This document shows, piece by piece, positions 26,895-33,866 of a stretch of DNA of 37,884 bases. Below the pieces are notes generated by a model that did no database searches, was not told the origin of the DNA, and saw nothing but the letters and a program-made list of their open reading frames with translations. The number at the start of each line of letters is the position of its first letter. Within the stretch, counting starts at the first letter, position 1. The position numbers and the translations under genes were made by a program. Source of the stretch: Anaerolineales bacterium (GTDB lineage: Bacteria; Chloroflexota; Anaerolineae; Anaerolineales; Villigracilaceae); NCBI GenBank assembly GCA_016789225.1, contig JAEURI010000154.1:1-37884 (forward strand), in the 5' to 3' direction.

Positions 26895-27983
26895 TTACCC
26901 GGATTCTGCTCCGGCCAGTTGACCGCAACCTGCGGCGATGTCGATGCCGCGACGCATACGGATCGTGCATGGAATTCCGGCCTGCTCCAGCGTTTGCTGG
27001 AAGAGAGTTGCACGCTGACGGTCGGTCGCTTCGCCGCTGAAGCCTTTGGTGGGGTTGAGCGGAATCGCATTGACGTGACACAGTAAACCTTTGAGCCGCG
27101 CCGCGAGTTTTCTGGCCACTTCCGGCGTGTCGTTGACCCCGCTGATGAGCGCCCACTCAAAGGTCACACGGCGATGCGTTTTCTCGATGTAATACCTGCA
27201 GGCGTCGATGACTTCCGCGATCTTATAGCGTTTATTGACCGGCATGATGGCAAGTCGTTCATCATCATCTGCGGCGTGGAGCGAGATGGCCAGGTTGACC
27301 TGCCGTCCTTCGTCGGCAAAGCGCCGTATCTGCGGGGCCAGGCCCACGGTCGAAATGGTGAAGCGGCGTGCGCCGAAGTGATAGCCATCTGAGTCGTTGA
27401 GTCTATCAATGGCCGCCAGAGTGTTGTCGTAATTGTGAAAGGGTTCGCCCATGCCCATGAAAACGATATTGCTGACAGCCTCATCGCTTTCCTTCAACAT
27501 TTGCGCGTAATACATCACTTGCGCCACGATCTCGCCGCTGGTGAGATGACGTTTGTATCCCATTTGGCCTGTGGCGCAGAATACACATCCCATGGCACAA
27601 CCCGCCTGTGTGGAGATGCATAGGGTGCGTCGATTCTTCGCGCCGCGCCGATTCGTGGCAGAGGTTGCCATTTGCGGATCATCGGCCGGGTCGCCGTAGC
27701 GCATTAGTACGGCTTCGATCAAATTCCCGTCTGGCAATTCAAAAAGAGTCTTGCGCGTAAATCCATCCGATGAGTCCAGATAGGTCTTTACACGGAAAGC
27801 ATTGAAGGATAATTCCTCCGCGAGTTTGCTGCGCAGGGAGGTTGGTAAATTGGTAAATTGGTCTGGGGTGGAATATAAATGCTGGTATAAACCCTGCCAT
27901 ATTTGTTTTGCACGGTAGGTGGGTTCATTCCAATTTTTTAGGAGAGTTTCAAGAGAGGGGAGGTCGAGGTCGTAAATGAGCAT
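26895..27983 (-). CDS. rlmN: 23S rRNA/tRNA adenine-C2 methyltransferase
   Basis: Radical-SAM enzyme that methylates C2 of A2503 in 23S rRNA and A37 of some tRNAs. The 362 residues fit the family. The iron-sulfur cluster motif is Cys129, Cys133 and Cys136 (CAMGCVFC). The methyl-carrier Cys near the end is Cys353 (AAGCGQL). GMGEP and the GVNDTPE stretch are typical. The short loop QFTNLP is encoded by a TTGGTAAA tandem tract (27842-27863). No clear Shine-Dalgarno precedes ATG 27983. Confidence 0.97.
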   Translation of the reverse strand: MLIYDLDLPSLETLLKNWNEPTYRAKQIWQGLYQHLYSTPDQFTNLPTSLRSKLAEELSFNAFRVKTYLDSSDGFTRKTLFELPDGNLIEAVLMRYGDPADDPQMATSATNRRGAKNRRTLCISTQAGCAMGCVFCATGQMGYKRHLTSGEIVAQVMYYAQMLKESDEAVSNIVFMGMGEPFHNYDNTLAAIDRLNDSDGYHFGARRFTISTVGLAPQIRRFADEGRQVNLAISLHAADDDERLAIMPVNKRYKIAEVIDACRYYIEKTHRRVTFEWALISGVNDTPEVARKLAARLKGLLCHVNAIPLNPTKGFSGEATDRQRATLFQQTLEQAGIPCTIRMRRGIDIAAGCGQLAGAESG

Positions 27984-28351
27984 GGGATTTGGCTGAAGGT
28001 GGTATAACTAATCAGGTAATCAGAGATGCATTTCAAGGGTGGGATGTCATTGGAGGTTTGCGCGCATACAGACGATTGAGTCTGTTTCTCCAAAAACCGT
28101 TGGTCAACTGAAGAATAAATTGTCCGTTCCATTTTACCCCACCAACTCTTAACCTTTGAAATCCAGCTACTTTCCTTCATCTCTATATTATGGAAAGTAG
28201 GGGACATCCAGCTTCATTTGAGAGTCTGGATAAGTATCAAATCTACAAAGAATTGTGCCAAATTGGGGATAAGTAGGATGTTCGTAGGGAAATCGTCAGA
28301 TTTTTGTTTCATCTTCCTACTATAATTTACGGCCTTGTAAAGGAGTATTGA
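27984..28351. other. intergenic region between divergent rlmN and NBR1-Ig genes
   Basis: Both flanking promoters should lie in these 368 bases. A perfect TATAAT for the rightward gene is at 28321. The only other structure I see is a 9-bp stem CTACTTTCC (28167-28175) / GGAAAGTAG (28192-28200) with a 16-base loop and no T-run. No convincing open frame, RNA gene or riboswitch is visible. Confidence 0.6.
28321..28326 (+). promoter_or_regulatory. -10 element TATAAT upstream of the NBR1-Ig surface protein
   Basis: Perfect TATAAT 26 bases before ATG 28352, with AAAGGAG between. A -35 is not evident (AGATTT at 17 bases). Confidence 0.5.
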
Positions 28352-29410
28352 ATGTTGAATACCAGAAAACCCATACCAAGAAATGTGATCCTTTGGGGGG
28401 GCGTCGCCCTCCTCGTGATCGCAGGCATTATTGTCCTTGCCATTTCCTTCAATCGCAGTTCGGAGGAAGGCGGGCCGGATGACGTTAATGCCATTTATAC
28501 CAATGCGGCCATCACCCTCACCGCACAGCAAATGACTCTTGAGGCTTCCCAGCCTTCGGCAACACCCACGTTGGCGGTTACATCCACGCTTACATCGACC
28601 CCCACGCCTGCAACACCCACGCTGGCTATTTCTTCTCCATTACCCACGAGCACCACCGGCGTGACCACAGGTGGCTGTGACAATTCCGTTTACGTTGCCG
28701 ATGTGACGATCCCGGATAATACCGTTGTCACACCGGGCCAATCCATTACCAAGACCTGGCGCGTGCAAAACACCGGGACTTGTACCTGGTCGACAACCTA
28801 CAAGATTATCTATGCTTACGGCGATGCCATGGGTGGACAGACCACAGCGCTTACTGCGTCTGTCGCTCCTGGCGCAACCAGCGATGTCTCCGTGATCATG
28901 ACCGCGCCCACTAAGGCCGGGAAAGCCGAAGGAACCTGGCGTCTTGCAAACGACAAGGGACAACCCTTTGGAACTGTGTTGACCATCGTTGTCAATGTCA
29001 GTGGCAGCGCTACCACTGGAACCGCTGTCTTTACAGCGACGGCAGGTCCCAGCCCCACAGGAACCATCACGTCTGGGACTGCCACCATCACCCCAACGGG
29101 AACAAGTTCCATTCCGCTTCCCAACCCGGCCAATAATCCTGATATCACTCTCAGTTGCGCTCTTGGCGGAACTGGCGGAACTCAATACGAATACGCCGGA
29201 AAACTCACCTGGGAAGATAAATCCAACAATGAAAACGGGTTTAATATTTATATCAATGGAGCGCTCGTAGCAATTGCGCCTGCGGATACGACATCATATA
29301 AAGTGGATAGTGTTTTCTACGACGCAGGAACATCCATTACATATGGCATTGAAGCCTTCAACGCCGGTGGAAAAGCCGCCCAGGCGATTGTGACAAAGCA
29401 ATGCCCGTAG
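28352..29410 (+). CDS. membrane-anchored surface protein with NBR1-type Ig and FN3-like domains
   Basis: A 352-residue protein displayed outside the cell. A membrane helix at about 12-32 follows a short basic N-terminus, so the protein is tail-out. Residues about 60-105 are a Thr/Pro/Ser linker. Residues about 108-220 are an NBR1-type Ig domain with KTWRVQNTGTCTW, YGDAMGG, APTKAGKAEGTWRL and PFGTVLTI. A second linker leads to a C-terminal FN3-like domain (about 265-352, LTWEDKSNNENGFNIYING). AAAGGAG precedes the ATG. It is a paralogue of the lipoprotein at 106-810 in domain content, but anchored differently. Ligand unknown. Confidence 0.85.
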   Translation: MLNTRKPIPRNVILWGGVALLVIAGIIVLAISFNRSSEEGGPDDVNAIYTNAAITLTAQQMTLEASQPSATPTLAVTSTLTSTPTPATPTLAISSPLPTSTTGVTTGGCDNSVYVADVTIPDNTVVTPGQSITKTWRVQNTGTCTWSTTYKIIYAYGDAMGGQTTALTASVAPGATSDVSVIMTAPTKAGKAEGTWRLANDKGQPFGTVLTIVVNVSGSATTGTAVFTATAGPSPTGTITSGTATITPTGTSSIPLPNPANNPDITLSCALGGTGGTQYEYAGKLTWEDKSNNENGFNIYINGALVAIAPADTTSYKVDSVFYDAGTSITYGIEAFNAGGKAAQAIVTKQCP

Positions 29411-29417
29411 CGTGAAC

Positions 29418-29455
29418 AAAAAAGATGCCTGTGTCAAACCATAGGCATCTTTTTT
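29418..29455 (+). terminator. Rho-independent terminator of the NBR1-Ig gene
   Basis: Perfect 13-bp stem AAAAAAGATGCCT (29418-29430) / AGGCATCTTTTTT (29443-29455) with a 12-base loop, seven bases after the stop codon. Confidence 0.92.
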
Positions 29456-29488
29456 GTTTATTCAGATTAACATAAGTTGCCTTACAGC

Positions 29489-29586
29489 GTGTCACCCTGA
29501 GCGACAGCGACACTTGCGCCGCGCGCCAGTGCGGTGAGGGTCTCTGGGATAATCGTAGAGATGCTTCGCTTCGCTCAGCATGACAC
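29489..29586. repeat. copy 2 of the GTGTC-CTGAGCG repeat family
   Basis: GTGTCACCCTGAGCG starts at 29489 and the far arm TCGCTCAGCATGACAC ends at about 29586. The core GGGTCTCTGGGATAATCG is nearly the reverse complement of the element at 22887-22958. This copy carries about 26 extra bases near 29504-29536. It lies 20 bases beyond the HAD stop codon and after the terminator at 29418-29455. Confidence 0.78.
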
Positions 29587-29605
29587 ACTCAAGTGTGCAG
29601 AAACT

Positions 29606-30385
29606 TCATTCCACCAATTTCCACAAATCATCTGCGATGATGCTCGGTTTCCACGCCGCAGCTTCCTCCAATTTGGAAACTCCGCTCAACACGAAGGCTG
29701 TTGGGCATCCCACCGCCTGCCCCGCCGCAATGTCAGTTTCGAGGCGGTCACCAACCACTAGAGTCTCTTCCTTTGTAGTACCCAATCTTTCGAGGGCAAG
29801 TTCCATTAAGTAGGGGAAGGGTTTCCCCGCGACATTCGGTTGCACACCGGTAGCGGTTGTCACCACCGAAAGCCATGCGCCCGAGCCGGGGATCTCTCCG
29901 CGCGGGGTGGGGAAGGTGCGGTCGGTGTTCGTGGTGTAAAACGGAATTCCCGCTCGCACGAGTAATGTCGCCTCAGCGATCTTCTGAAAGCTGATACCAC
30001 GGTCGATACCCATTACCACCGCCTGAGCCTGGGGGGCATTCTCCACGCTGAGAACTTCGAATCCTTTTTCCTCCAATGCCACACGGATGCCATCTTCACC
30101 GATCATAAAGACCTTCGTTCCGCGCGGAAAAGTTTGAGAAAGCATGAACGCAATCCCCAGAGCAGAAGTGACGACCTGTGAGGTTTCCACTTCCACACCA
30201 AGGTCACGTAATTTTTCCTGATACTCTTCAGGAGTCTTGGTTCCATTATTCGTGGCAAAGACAAATTTCAACCCGCGCTCGCGGATTCGATTAAAGGTTG
30301 CAGGCAGGTCACCGATGGGCGCATCCGATTTCCAGATCACGCCGTCCATATCTAAAATGAGAGCTTTTATATTTGAAGGAATCAT
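29606..30385 (-). CDS. HAD-IIA family phosphatase (NagD-like)
   Basis: A 259-residue haloacid-dehalogenase phosphatase of subclass IIA, the group of NagD, p-nitrophenyl phosphatase and phosphoglycolate phosphatase. Motif I DMDGV has nucleophile Asp12 and Asp14, motif II is FATNNGT, the Lys motif is GKP, and motif IV is GDRLETD (about 209). The C2-type cap lies between. Substrate cannot be told; a housekeeping role in removing damaged phosphometabolites is typical. No Shine-Dalgarno is visible before ATG 30385. The antisense open frame at 30237 is a shadow. Confidence 0.92.
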   Translation of the reverse strand: MIPSNIKALILDMDGVIWKSDAPIGDLPATFNRIRERGLKFVFATNNGTKTPEEYQEKLRDLGVEVETSQVVTSALGIAFMLSQTFPRGTKVFMIGEDGIRVALEEKGFEVLSVENAPQAQAVVMGIDRGISFQKIAEATLLVRAGIPFYTTNTDRTFPTPRGEIPGSGAWLSVVTTATGVQPNVAGKPFPYLMELALERLGTTKEETLVVGDRLETDIAAGQAVGCPTAFVLSGVSKLEEAAAWKPSIIADDLWKLVE

Positions 30386-30438
30386 ACAATTTACATTTTG
30401 CGATTTTGGATTTTCGATTTCACGAATAACGCGTCCGC

Positions 30439-30444
30439 ATTATA
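30439..30444 (-). promoter_or_regulatory. -10 element TATAAT upstream of the HAD phosphatase
   Basis: Perfect TATAAT on the minus strand, directly behind the clpP terminator and about 54 bases before ATG 30385. It implies the phosphatase gene is transcribed independently of clpP. Confidence 0.5.
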
Positions 30445-30448
30445 CCCA

Positions 30449-30482
30449 TAAAAAAGACCTCGAAGATTTCTCCTCAAGGTCT
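30449..30482 (-). terminator. Rho-independent terminator of clpP
   Basis: On the minus strand AGACCTTGA (30482-30474) pairs with TCGAGGTCT (30463-30455), nine base pairs with one wobble, followed by TTTTTAT. It lies just after the clpP stop at 30504. Confidence 0.88.
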
Positions 30483-30503
30483 CAACTGCTTACTTATTCC
30501 TGC

Positions 30504-31115
30504 CTACTTTCCAATCTTCTCCGGCATGTCGATGATCTGGTCAACCAGGCCGTAATCCACAGCCTGTTTTGCATCCAGGTAGGCATCACGGTCGGCATCG
30601 CGTTCGATCACTTCCATCGGCTGGCCTGTGTGTTTGGCGAGCACGCCAGTCAGCAGGCTCTTCAGGCGCAAAATTTCCTTTGCCTGAATTTCAATATCCG
30701 TCGCCTGACCCTGAGCGCCGCCGAGGGGCTGGTGCATATGCACGGTCGCATGTGGCAGGGCGTAGCGTCGACCCTTGGTCCCGGCGGTCAACAGCACGGT
30801 CCCGAAAGAGGCGGTCACACCAACGGCCACCGTGCTGATCGGATTCGAAATGATCTGCATCGTGTCGTAGATCGCCAAGCCCGCATAGATCTGCCCGCCG
30901 GGCGAGTTGATGTACATGCGGATTTCCTTCTCCGGGTCTTCATGGTTCAGGAACAGCAATTGCGCCACGATCACATTGGCAACCTGGTCATCAATCGGTG
31001 TGCCGAGAAAAATGATGTTATTGCGCAGCAGCAACGAGTAAATATCATACGCGCGTTCACCCCGGCCTGTATTTTCAACGACCATCGGAACTACATTCTT
31101 GAAATCTGGAATCAT
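30504..31115 (-). CDS. clpP: ATP-dependent Clp protease proteolytic subunit
   Basis: Serine protease of the ClpXP/ClpAP complexes for regulated proteolysis. I chose ATG 31115 with AAGGAG nearby, giving 203 residues; the frame extends to 31169 but the family begins near [10 protein letters not shown]. The catalytic triad is Ser103 (TASFGT, where most relatives read AASMGA), His128 (HMHQP) and Asp177. [12 protein letters not shown] follows His128. It lies downstream of tig with 128 bases between; clpX is not next to it, a departure from the common tig-clpP-clpX order. Confidence 0.97.
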   Translation of the reverse strand: MIPDFKNVVPMVVENTGRGERAYDIYSLLLRNNIIFLGTPIDDQVANVIVAQLLFLNHEDPEKEIRMYINSPGGQIYAGLAIYDTMQIISNPISTVAVGVTASFGTVLLTAGTKGRRYALPHATVHMHQPLGGAQGQATDIEIQAKEILRLKSLLTGVLAKHTGQPMEVIERDADRDAYLDAKQAVDYGLVDQIIDMPEKIGK

Positions 31116-31243
31116 GTTGTCTCCTTCTTTGATTGGGACAATGCTACCGAATCCGTATTGGATTTTCATTAGAGTTTGATTGACGTTTCCAATACATTCG
31201 CCTCAAACCGGGCCGGAACCTGCCAGCCCGAAATGGGCCTTGG

Positions 31244-32674
31244 TTACTCTGCGGCTTTTTCTTCACCAGCTTCCGCCGGGGTAGATTCCTCAACTTGAGG
31301 GGGTTCTTCAGCCTTGGCGGCTTCAGCGGCTTTTTGTACTTCAGCCTCACGTTCTTCGAAGGTCTTGTAATTGCCCGTCGCGATCGACTTGAGCATATCC
31401 AGCGCCTTACGGGTCATCACCCGGCTCGCTGAGTCCATCGCAATGGCTTCGCTGAATTGACGTTGACCTTTCTTTCCGCCGCTGATCTTGCTCAAGTCCA
31501 TGCCTTGCATGGCGAGGTTGTTCAGCGCATTCATATATTCAGCATTCAACGACTCATCATCGATCTGCAATTTTTCCCGGCGCACGATCTCATCCAGGAT
31601 CAAGCCGCGCTCAAGGCGTTTCTTCGCCACCGGCTTGACTTCCTGTTCGATGAACTCCTCACGCGTGGTGTTGCGCACCTTGAAATAGGTTTCCAGGTCC
31701 ATGCTTTGCTGTGAGAGGCGGTTGGCCAGGTCGGAAAGCACATGTTCGCCCTCGTGTTCGAGCGTATGCTCGTGATACTTGAGCGTGGCGCCTTCCTTTA
31801 CCTTCTCGATCAATTCAACAAAGTATTTATCGTCGTACTCAGCCTGCGAGCGGGATTCGACATCCTTCTTCACGGCTTCCAGTAATTGATCCACTGATTC
31901 TCCCGCGCCCGTCATCTTGGCAAAGTCATCATTCACTTCGGGCAGGGTCACTCCGCGCACGGTCTTGATGGTGGCTTCGATCTCCACGCTTTTGCCGCGC
32001 AGGTCTTCCACTTCCCAATCTTCGGGGAAGGTGTATTGAACAGTCTTGGATTCACCGGCTGTCAACCCTGTCAGTTCTTTTGCGAAACCGTTGTAAGGCC
32101 ATTCGGTGTCGCGCTCTTCCTTGCGGACGAAGGTCGCAAAGCCGGTGCGATTCAATTCAGGGGTTTCGGATTTTACATCCAGCAGCACATAATCTCCGGG
32201 TTCAATGGCCCGTTCCACGGTTTCGGTGGAGGCGTACATCTGGCGCAAATCTTCGAGCGCTGCATCTACATCCTTTTGTTCCGGTGACTGCCATTCGTAA
32301 GGCAGGCGGACGGAGGTGTAATCGCCAAGGTCCACATCTGGGGCCAGCGGCACGCGAAAGACGAACTTGGGCGGATCCATGCTCTCGATGTTCTCCAGCG
32401 AGCCGGATGCACCAGGATTGACATCTGCTTCCTTTAAAATGTTTGAATACTCTTTGTCAATGAAAAGGTCAACGGCCTGCTCTGTGATCGCCGCTTCACC
32501 GTACATGCGGGCAATGACGTGATAGGGAGCCTTTCCGGGGCGAAAACCGGGCACATTACCACGCTGGGAGATTTTTGTGGCCGCGCGTTTTTTGTAGCTG
32601 GTCATCTTATCCTGGTCCACTTCCACGACCAGCTTGACAGAGTGATCTTCCTGAAACTGTTTTTCGATGTTCAA
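31244..32674 (-). CDS. tig: trigger factor
   Basis: Ribosome-bound chaperone for nascent chains, 476 residues. The N-terminal ribosome-binding domain has GFRPGKAP, close to the usual GFRxGKxP. The FKBP-like PPIase segment covers roughly 150-250, and the C-terminal chaperone arms follow. The tail is Lys/Glu/Ala-rich and ends with an acidic stretch. Translation probably starts at TTG 32674, because AAGGA lies eight bases upstream and no in-frame ATG is near. It is preceded on the same strand by tRNA-Leu (101 bases) with an inverted repeat between. The usual partner clpP is downstream. Confidence 0.95.
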   Translation of the reverse strand: MNIEKQFQEDHSVKLVVEVDQDKMTSYKKRAATKISQRGNVPGFRPGKAPYHVIARMYGEAAITEQAVDLFIDKEYSNILKEADVNPGASGSLENIESMDPPKFVFRVPLAPDVDLGDYTSVRLPYEWQSPEQKDVDAALEDLRQMYASTETVERAIEPGDYVLLDVKSETPELNRTGFATFVRKEERDTEWPYNGFAKELTGLTAGESKTVQYTFPEDWEVEDLRGKSVEIEATIKTVRGVTLPEVNDDFAKMTGAGESVDQLLEAVKKDVESRSQAEYDDKYFVELIEKVKEGATLKYHEHTLEHEGEHVLSDLANRLSQQSMDLETYFKVRNTTREEFIEQEVKPVAKKRLERGLILDEIVRREKLQIDDESLNAEYMNALNNLAMQGMDLSKISGGKKGQRQFSEAIAMDSASRVMTRKALDMLKSIATGNYKTFEEREAEVQKAAEAAKAEEPPQVEESTPAEAGEEKAAE

Positions 32675-32713
32675 AGTAAATTCCTTTTTACGTCATGGCA
32701 TGGAGACGATTTT

Positions 32714-32751
32714 CCCGCGGGACAATTTCGGTCAGGGAATTGTTTCGCGGG
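32714..32751 (-). promoter_or_regulatory. 14-bp inverted repeat in the tig leader
   Basis: CCCGCGGGACAATT (32714-32727) and AATTGTTTCGCGGG (32738-32751) pair at 12 of 14 positions around a 10-base loop. It lies between tRNA-Leu and tig. It is not a CIRCE element, and no T-run follows, so it is more likely an operator or leader structure than a terminator. Confidence 0.5.
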
Positions 32752-32775
32752 ATATCCTGCGACGACGGAGTATAG

Positions 32776-32857
32776 TGGGGATGGAGGGGGTCGAACCCTC
32801 ACGCCTTGCGGCACATGATCCTAAGTCATGCCTGTCTGCCAGTTCCAGCACATCCCC
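32776..32857 (-). tRNA. tRNA-Leu (anticodon UAG)
   Basis: Folds as a class II tRNA. Acceptor GGGGATG / CATCCCC, D-arm CTG / CAG around AACTGGCAGA, anticodon stem CATGA / TCATG with loop CTTAGGA, a long variable arm, and T-arm GAGGG-TTCGACC-CCCTC. The anticodon TAG corresponds to plus-strand CTA at 32821-32823, so it reads CUN leucine codons. The discriminator base is A, and CCA is not encoded. A TATAAT lies 31 bases upstream at 32888. Confidence 0.95.
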
Positions 32858-32887
32858 TTGCACTGCTACGTCTGCACAGGCGGCGCA

Positions 32888-32893
32888 ATTATA
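32888..32893 (-). promoter_or_regulatory. -10 element TATAAT upstream of tRNA-Leu
   Basis: Perfect TATAAT on the minus strand, about 31 bases before the 5' end of the tRNA. No clear -35. It could serve tRNA-Leu and, by readthrough, tig and clpP. Confidence 0.5.
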
Positions 32894-33114
32894 CCGTAAG
32901 GTATGCGCGTTCGGCCGATTTTTAGGCTTTTTTGAGAAAGCCAGGCTTTCGTCACAAAACTCAACCCTGTGATTTTAAGCGAAGCGCATGGTCTCATGGA
33001 TAAAGGTGTAAGTTCTTCGTTCAGAACAATGCAAACCAGATATTGTTTTGAGGCTGGCATTACCTTCCATAATTTTTATGTACAAAAAATAACAAACCTC
33101 TGGATGATTGCAGG

Positions 33115-33120
33115 TATAAT
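33115..33120 (+). promoter_or_regulatory. -10 element TATAAT upstream of the peroxiredoxin
   Basis: Perfect TATAAT 35 bases before ATG 33155. Transcription starting near 33127 would exclude the upstream ATG 33104, which supports the chosen start. The rest of 32894-33114 shows nothing assignable. Confidence 0.5.
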
Positions 33121-33154
33121 AGCGCACATTAAACCTCCAGAAAAGAAAACATTC

Positions 33155-33619
33155 ATGCCTATTCCATCCGGTATTCCCGCTCCAGAATTTGAATTGTTGG
33201 ACGACACAAATGTATTGCGAAAACTTTCCGATTATCGCGGCAGGAATATTGTTTTATATTTTTATCCCAAGGACGATACAGCCGGGTGTATAAAAGAAGC
33301 ATGTAGTTTTCGTGATGATTATTCTGCCTACGAAAAGGCCGGGGTGGTCATTCTCGGCGTTAGCCCTGATTCAGTTGCCTCTCACATCAAATTCAAAAAG
33401 AAGTACCAACTTCCCTTTCCACTGCTTGCCGATGATGGGCATAAAGTTTGTGACCTTTACGGCGTATGGGGACCGAAAAAATTCATGGGCAAGTCTTACG
33501 AAGGTGTATTGCGCACCACCTTTTTGATCGACCCGGAAGGCAATATAAGGAAGGTTTATGAGGGTGTTCGTCCGGCGGAACATAGTGCTGAGTTACTGAA
33601 CGAATTGGGATTGTCCTGA
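33155..33619 (+). CDS. bcp: Bcp/PrxQ-type thioredoxin-dependent peroxiredoxin
   Basis: Reduces hydrogen peroxide and organic peroxides with thioredoxin; cytoplasmic. The 154 residues fit the atypical two-Cys Bcp/PrxQ family. The peroxidatic Cys45 sits in PKDDTAGCIKEAC with Thr42 three residues before it, and the resolving Cys50 is five residues after. The active-site Pro of the usual TPGC is Ala43, a minor variant. RTTFLIDPEGNI follows near the C-terminus. ATG 33155 is preferred because the promoter -10 is at 33115; a Shine-Dalgarno is weak. Followed by a possible imperfect hairpin at 33621-33675. Confidence 0.94.
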   Translation: MPIPSGIPAPEFELLDDTNVLRKLSDYRGRNIVLYFYPKDDTAGCIKEACSFRDDYSAYEKAGVVILGVSPDSVASHIKFKKKYQLPFPLLADDGHKVCDLYGVWGPKKFMGKSYEGVLRTTFLIDPEGNIRKVYEGVRPAEHSAELLNELGLS

Positions 33620-33738
33620 TACAGTCCGCACCATGTGAATGGGTGACGGGTTTTATTGGTTGTTGTGCGGTCTGTTGAGTCAATTTCTTCTCTTTGTTAT
33701 TTCATGAGTATTCCTTTATAAAAGCCAGTACATTTATA

Positions 33739-33767
33739 GTGACAAGAAAAAAAGACTTTGATATAAT
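33739..33767 (+). promoter_or_regulatory. sigma70-like promoter of the cytochrome oxidase operon
   Basis: -35 GTGACA (33739-33744), a 17-base spacer, and a perfect -10 TATAAT (33762-33767). Transcription would start near 33774, leaving a leader of about 93 bases before coxB that contains two hairpins. Confidence 0.7.
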
Positions 33768-33786
33768 ACTAACTTGTGAAAATTGA

Positions 33787-33817
33787 GACAAATTCTACGG
33801 AATTTGTCCATTTTTAG
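33787..33817 (+). promoter_or_regulatory. terminator-like hairpin in the cox leader (possible attenuator)
   Basis: GACAAATTC (33787-33795) and GAATTTGTC (33800-33808) form a perfect 9-bp stem with loop TACG, followed by CATTTTTAG. A second stem CGGGG / CCCCG (33825-33829 / 33835-33839) lies 16 bases downstream. No leader peptide with regulatory codons is evident. The first stem could be an intrinsic terminator, an attenuator, or a protein-binding site. Confidence 0.5.
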
Positions 33818-33866
33818 TCATAATCGGGGCTAGTCCCCGCTTCAATCTTTTTAGGAGAGAGAGTCT

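Noticed and set aside
27984..28351. riboswitch or small RNA in the rlmN/NBR1-Ig gap
   Set aside because: Only one 9-bp stem with a large loop and no conserved core that I recognise.
28640..29185. 181-residue minus-strand frame
   Set aside because: Antisense to the NBR1-Ig surface protein; low-complexity Gly/Ser/Arg composition.
32714..32751. CIRCE heat-shock operator
   Set aside because: The arms do not match TTAGCACTC-N9-GAGTGCTAA.
33621..33675. terminator after bcp
   Set aside because: The 11-bp arms have one mismatch and a 33-base loop without a T-run directly after; too weak to list as a feature.
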